From: Fragilaria crotonensis
Lineage: Eukaryota > Bacillariophyta > Fragilariophyceae > Fragilariales > Fragilariaceae
Direction of reading: 5' to 3'
DNA length: 34,230 nucleotides
NCBI GenBank assembly: GCA_022925895.1
Contig: JAKSYS010000665.1
Span: 1 to 34,230 of the forward strand
Notes under the pieces: generated by a model
The model's database searches: none
Seen by the model: only the letters and a program-made list of their open reading frames with translations
Told to the model about the DNA's origin: nothing
Program-made: the position numbers and the translations under genes
Part shown: positions 30,114 to 34,230 of the stretch, piece by piece
How the letters are laid out: each line of letters opens with the position of its first letter
Numbering within the stretch: position 1 is the first letter of the stretch

Positions 30114-31410
30114 ATGAAGAAGCTCTCGCAAATTTTACTTGCAACCCTCATCGGATGTTATGCTGGCATCGCTCATGGTTCCACATCAGGCATCGACTGT
30201 TCAAGTATTGAAGACACTGGCCTAGATCCGTGTCCCGTCGGCATGTATTGTGACTACAATGCGATCGAATATCGATATCGATGTGCTAGCAACATAGACT
30301 GTACTGAATACGCACGTGGTCGTGTTGCAAACCCTTGTCCCGAGGGCATGATTTGTTATCCACATATGGCCTTTGGTGACTTCTCTCTCTCTGGGCAAAG
30401 TCAATGTGTTGGCTACATTGACGGGTATGAGAATAAGACGTGCTTGTTTGGTTATTTCTGCGCTTCGGGCCTTGCTTGTCAAAAGATTACTAATAAATGC
30501 AGGACCATTAAAGACTTTGAAAGGGAGAACGCCTGCATTCGCGAGACAAGGACTGTCATGGTAGACATCAAGGATGACTACCAAACCACTGGCGTCACCA
30601 CCAGAAGTGCCAAAGTCGCAGACACCTTGATGGTCTTGGATGATTTCTCAACAAATTCCGTCGAAAACCTTGGCTACAAATTCGCTTGCACTGAGAAAGG
30701 GGGCAAATACGTGGAACTCCACTACAATGCCACATGTGAGACTACTGCCGTCGGAGGAGGCAGCAAAAAGATTGCCAAGATCTTTGTTGCTGGTCAGCCT
30801 CGATGCTATTCCAAAACGTGCGATCAGACAGGTTTAGAACAATTCTTGCTTAACGAGTTCTCACTGCGTCCGACACAAGATCGCGCCTTTCTCGACAGTC
30901 ATTCGACTGAGAAGTGGACCTGTAAGGGAACATTCCGAGCTCCATCTTTATCACTCTGCAACGACATGTCGACGAGCATCCAAAAAGACGAAGGGGATGG
31001 CGATGGCCACCCTTGGCATGAAACCTGTCATTCAAGTGCAGAAGTCTGTCGGGCTCGTCAAGGAGGAGAAGCTCATGACGTTCACAGGGCACGACCCTGC
31101 AAGATTCACCAAGGCCTGTGAGGTTGGCGGTGGCGTTCCATACGAGGCTGATGGCAGATTGGCGTGTGGCATCTCCAAGTATGATGTTAAGAAATATCCA
31201 ACCTGTTTGTGGGCGCTTTGTGGTGGTGTTAGTTCATCCGACGCTCAAGCTGTCATTGAATCGCAATTGCATGATCGGTTGGTGGCCGCTGGTCAAATCA
31301 AGAACAAGACGTCATGCAAGTTCAGCAGTGCCCTTCGTTTGCACGCGAGTGTTGCAAGTGGTGCATTTTTGTCGATGCTCTTCATGACGATTGGCATCAT
31401 GGTTCTTTGA
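30114..31410 (+). CDS. Secreted Cys-rich protein, probably GPI-anchored (frame change inside)
   Basis: Start at 30114 gives a clear signal peptide (MKKLSQILLATLIGCYAGIAHG). The ectodomain has regularly spaced Cys and 'CPxGMxC' units ('LDPCPVGMYCDYN', 'ANPCPEGMICYPH'), an EGF/disulfide-knot-like texture, and N-glycosylation sequons. The C-terminus (SSALRLHASVASGAFLSMLF... ending MVL) is small residues followed by a hydrophobic tail without basic end, fitting a GPI-attachment signal. The reading frame changes by one between about 30922 and 31036. Options are a single extra base near the AAAAA/GGGG runs at 30982-30997, or an intron from the GTAAGG at 30922 (55 nt to 30976, or 115 nt to 31036, both restoring frame). 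Function unknown; a cell-surface or frustule-associated role is speculation. Confidence 0.6.
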
Positions 31411-32571
31411 TTAGGGGATGAGAAGTGTTGTTCGGGCCCCATCATGGGCTTGACATGTGACCATAACATTGGACGATTGGCTTCGAATCGAATCTCGTGT
31501 TATTAACATTCATTTTGAAAGAAAATTACACACATTAGTAGCTTCTCACCACACGAGTGATTCTTTTGTTTTGTACGATAATGAGAGCTGCTGCTGCAAT
31601 TCTGTTTCAGTTGTTGTCTGGTCATGGCAAGGAGTTCATCGCGCCACGCGTTCTGGTAGTATTTGCCAACGAAATTGGGGATCCGTTTTCGAATGATGGT
31701 GCTCACCCCATCATGTGGTGACATCAAGTGCTGGAAGGACTGATGACTCGTTTTTTTGCGCGCTGTCCCCTAGGAGCAAAAGGAGATCGTGTTTGCACAA
31801 CGCTTGAAGAATATATTATATATGTCTGCTTCAACAATTTATTTCACTAATGGAGCGCTGTAACGTACCCTTAGAAACAAGCACCAAATGCGCTTGCGAC
31901 TGAATTCTTCGTTCCATAGTAGCAAATCCCAGTGAACTTGTCGTGTTGGTGTTTGGGTTGACTACGCGTACATGTAAACTCCGTCGTCATCATCACCACC
32001 ATTGCCCACTGGTTGCTATCCAGGATATGGCTTTCCGGCCTCAAGATCAGCAATCATCAGGATCAGGTTCTGCGGCCTTGGCAATCTCAGCAGTGATGTA
32101 CTCGGAGTTGTTCACAATGTTGTAGTTAGAATTCTTAAAGAGCAGCACCTAACACCTTGTTAAAGACGGCATTTCCATCGGCAGTATAAAGTAGTCATGA
32201 TTACAGAAACGTCGTTACCAAGCGCAACTGCGTTGCGATGTAGAAACTATCTCCACGACTAAAGCACTGGTATCTGAGTTCTGTGCACTGTATAATTCAG
32301 TTACTTCGCAGCACCAATACTGCTTCACGATCGCAGCGAGTCAGATTCAAGAAATCGTCCGAGGCGTACAGCACGATAGAGATCTATGAAAACTGGGGTC
32401 CGCGATGATGAAACACTGCTCTGATCATTCAATGCCTTGCACTAGGGTAGGAAGTTCCTGACACATACGAGACGTGTATTAACATCGCCTCTGGCGGCCG
32501 GCGGGTGCACCAATAGTTCTCGAGTGCATTCATGTGCGAGTCCTTGGCAGAGTGCGATAATCATAAAGAAC
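31411..32571. other. Intergenic region with a probable decayed gene
   Basis: 1.16 kb between the Cys-rich gene and UFD1-like copy 2. No intact gene. The coding-like remnant at about 32055-32255 is listed separately; the rest is undistinguished. Confidence 0.4.
32055..32255 (-). pseudogene. Possible decayed gene fragment of unknown family
   Basis: Reading the minus strand and allowing two small frame changes gives coding-like text: 'GDSFYIATQLRLV', then 'YTADGNAVFNKVLGAAL', then 'KNSNYNIVNNSEYITAEIAK' ending AAEPDPDDC-stop. The regular hydrophobic pattern and reading continuity suggest former protein coding, but I recognise no family and there is no intact start. Confidence 0.3.
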
Positions 32572-33573
32572 TTACGGGTTCTTTCGATGATTGTGATGAT
32601 GCTTCGCTGCCGCTGCCTTTTTGACATCCTTGGCGGGCAAAAAGTCAGTGGCAATGTCACAATCCTGCACTCGGACCATGTCACACTTTTCTCCTCGTGG
32701 TGCTGATCTCAATTCCACCACATCGAACCAATATCGCTTCCCGTTATAATCAAACGCAACGACACTTCCTCGCGTTAGACTCGAATAGTGTTTCAATTCC
32801 GTCTCCAACACGGCTTGAGGATTGGCAATATCCTTGGCAAATTCAGAACTGTGTGGTCGTAGTTGTGCCGCAGATCCGGGAGGGATCGTATTCAACAAGA
32901 GCTTCACATCAACCACATCGCGTGGGTCCAATCCCATGGCACGCATCATCCACCACGGCAAAAAACAATAATTCATGGGAGCACGAAAATCAAGTGGACA
33001 ACCGGCCACGCGAGGTAGTATAGTTGTTGTGGTAGTTGTTGTCGGAGTTGTAGATGTTGATACTCCTGTAACTTCGTCGTCATCATCTTCATCCTCATCG
33101 TCATCATTCCGTTCTTTTATAATACTGCTGCTGCTAGCACTGCTACTGTTGATGCGATAATCATCATCCTCAACACGCGTCACTTGCATCAGCCACGGCA
33201 CTTCCGCCTTGTTCAATTCAATGGCATTCCAAAAGACACGGGGGACACTCATCTTGTCGCCCGTTTGGACATGATTGTGTGAAAAGACTCCCATGGGTGG
33301 ATCGAAGCGTTCATCCAATGGCATACAAATGAGTCGTCTACGACTGCTGGCCATGGATGGAGATGCAGACGATGCCACACAACGGGCATTGAAATCTTCC
33401 ACCTTTTGTTCGAGCGATGCCAATTCGGAAGCGATGGCGAGACGATTCTTGAGCATTTTGGTGAGACTGGATTGAAGAGACAAGATGGGGTCGGGCGATG
33501 TTGAGCCAGAGACTGACGTCGTCCCAAGGAAGAGAACGAATCCAATGACGGAGACTCTTGTCATGGTGATCAT
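32572..33573 (-). CDS. Signal-peptide UFD1-domain protein, copy 2
   Basis: 333 aa, in the same orientation as copy 1 and over 90% identical to it. The signal peptide region is the least conserved (TRVSVIGFVLFLG here, IRVSVVGCLLMLG in copy 1), while the UFD1-type segments (PRVFWNAIELNKAEVPWLMQ, NYCFLPWWMMRAMGLDPRD, EFAKDIANPQAVLETEL, GSVVAFDYNGKRYW) are nearly unchanged. The acidic/Thr insert differs in length, and the tail is AAAAKHHHNHRKNP. One substitution, RWVASS to RCVASS, adds a Cys. Both frames are open, so both copies could be functional. The downstream neighbour differs from that of copy 1. Confidence 0.75.
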   Translation of the reverse strand: MITMTRVSVIGFVLFLGTTSVSGSTSPDPILSLQSSLTKMLKNRLAIASELASLEQKVEDFNARCVASSASPSMASSRRRLICMPLDERFDPPMGVFSHNHVQTGDKMSVPRVFWNAIELNKAEVPWLMQVTRVEDDDYRINSSSASSSSIIKERNDDDEDEDDDDEVTGVSTSTTPTTTTTTTILPRVAGCPLDFRAPMNYCFLPWWMMRAMGLDPRDVVDVKLLLNTIPPGSAAQLRPHSSEFAKDIANPQAVLETELKHYSSLTRGSVVAFDYNGKRYWFDVVELRSAPRGEKCDMVRVQDCDIATDFLPAKDVKKAAAAKHHHNHRKNP

Positions 33574-33883
33574 TGTTGTTGTATTTGTCGGTCAGCTGGA
33601 TAGGTTTGATAAGTTTGACTGAAAGGTTCGTCGGCGGGTGTGTATTTTGAATTGTGATGTGCATCATCAAGTTGTCAAATCTTTCGTTCAAGGATTTGTT
33701 GTATTTGAAAAATTGTTGTATTAAAACATGAGGGATGAATAGTTTATTCATAGTACAGTATGTCATACAAGGATTACGGAGTACGTGTACTACAAGTTCC
33801 CGTAGTATGTTGTGCTGCGTACTGCACAAACTTCTCGACACGTGGAGCTGAGAAGGATTGCTTCAGGTTCTGCTTAAGTGCTT

Positions 33884-34017
33884 AGTGTATAGTGTATAGT
33901 GTATAGTGTATAGTGTATAGTGTATAGTGTATAGTGTATAGTGTATAGTGTATAGTGTATAGTGTATAGTGTATAGTGTATAGTGTATAGTGTATAGTGT
34001 ATAGTGTATAGTGTATA
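33884..34017 (+). repeat. 7-bp minisatellite (AGTGTAT)n, ~19 copies
   Basis: 134 bp of essentially perfect head-to-tail AGTGTAT units in the 5' flank of UFD1-like copy 2. In copy 1 the same place holds only a GTGTATGC stretch, so it expanded after the duplication. It also produces the artefactual minus-strand ORF of repeated LYTIHYT. Confidence 0.95.
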
Positions 34018-34230
34018 CTTTATAATGCATACATACTGTCTTCATGAGTACTACAGTACCTGGTATAATCGTACAATCACTCCAGTAGAATACACCGTGC
34101 TCTATGCCTTCATTTTGGGGCCAATCGGCCGCCTCTTCGACGCCTTGAAATGGCGCCTTAAATAACGTCCTGTAGATTCTACGCAGAAACATGCCACCCC
34201 GTAGAATCTTACGTGTAAGTTTGTAAAGTG

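Larger units (their letters stand above)
32572..34230 (-). repeat. UFD1-like direct duplication, copy 2 with flank
   Basis: Counterpart of 23120-24640. The homology still continues at the window's right edge (AGAATCTTACGTG against AGAATCTTCCGTG), so the duplicated block may extend further. A 7-bp minisatellite interrupts it here and is absent from copy 1. Confidence 0.8.

Noticed and set aside
33863..34192. 109-aa minus-strand protein with LYTIHYT repeats
   Set aside because: Produced by the 7-bp minisatellite; no independent coding signal.

Overview
The window is eukaryotic nuclear DNA and most resembles a diatom (stramenopile), probably a raphid pennate, although no species can be fixed from it. 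The reasons are single short GT-AG introns (75 nt), proteins of diatom-like families (MATE transporter with a long extra tail, signal-peptide-bearing UFD1-like protein, 37-residue organellar helical repeats), and a two-ORF endonuclease/reverse-transcriptase retroelement of a type common in diatom genomes. I found no tRNA, rRNA, CRISPR array or bacterial operon.

Layout. (1) Positions 1-5102 (unit A) and 12321-17416 (unit B) are near-identical direct copies with a period of about 12.3 kb. Each holds a type II membrane GT8-like glycosyltransferase on the plus strand, a convergent MATE transporter with a PDZ-like tail on the minus strand, and the divergent start of a PAP2 phosphatase. Only unit B runs into a complete PAP2 gene; unit A keeps its first ~42 codons and then breaks. 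(2) Between the units, about 5.2-12.5 kb, lies a decayed non-LTR (LINE-like) retroelement on the minus strand. Its 5' coding part also reappears at the window's left edge, so the duplicated unit probably includes the retroelement. (3) 17.3-23 kb: complete PAP2 gene, a mitochondrial-type protein with about fifteen 37-aa repeats, and a 104-aa protein made of two SH3-like repeats. (4) 23.1-24.1 kb and 32.6-33.6 kb: two paralogous UFD1-domain proteins with signal peptides, a second direct duplication with a 9.45 kb period. (5) Between these paralogs is a transposon-rich stretch: a 542-bp hAT-type MITE with a perfect 8-bp target duplication, another short inverted-repeat element, a putative 2.56-kb hAT-like element (also with a perfect 8-bp flanking duplication) and, nested in it, a 1.35-kb foldback element. 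A secreted Cys-rich, probably GPI-anchored protein gene follows.

The genes do not form an evident pathway. Several act in the endomembrane system (GT8, MATE, PAP2, UFD1-like, Cys-rich surface protein) and one in an organelle. Both MATE copies, the repeat protein and perhaps the Cys-rich gene carry single-base frame breaks in otherwise well-preserved frames. These may be early pseudogenisation or residual long-read indel errors, and sequence alone does not decide. The most unusual items are the MATE-PDZ fusion with a possible PDZ-ligand tail in one copy only, the secreted UFD1-like pair without p97-binding tails, the recently expanded 37-aa repeat array, and the nested hAT/foldback elements.
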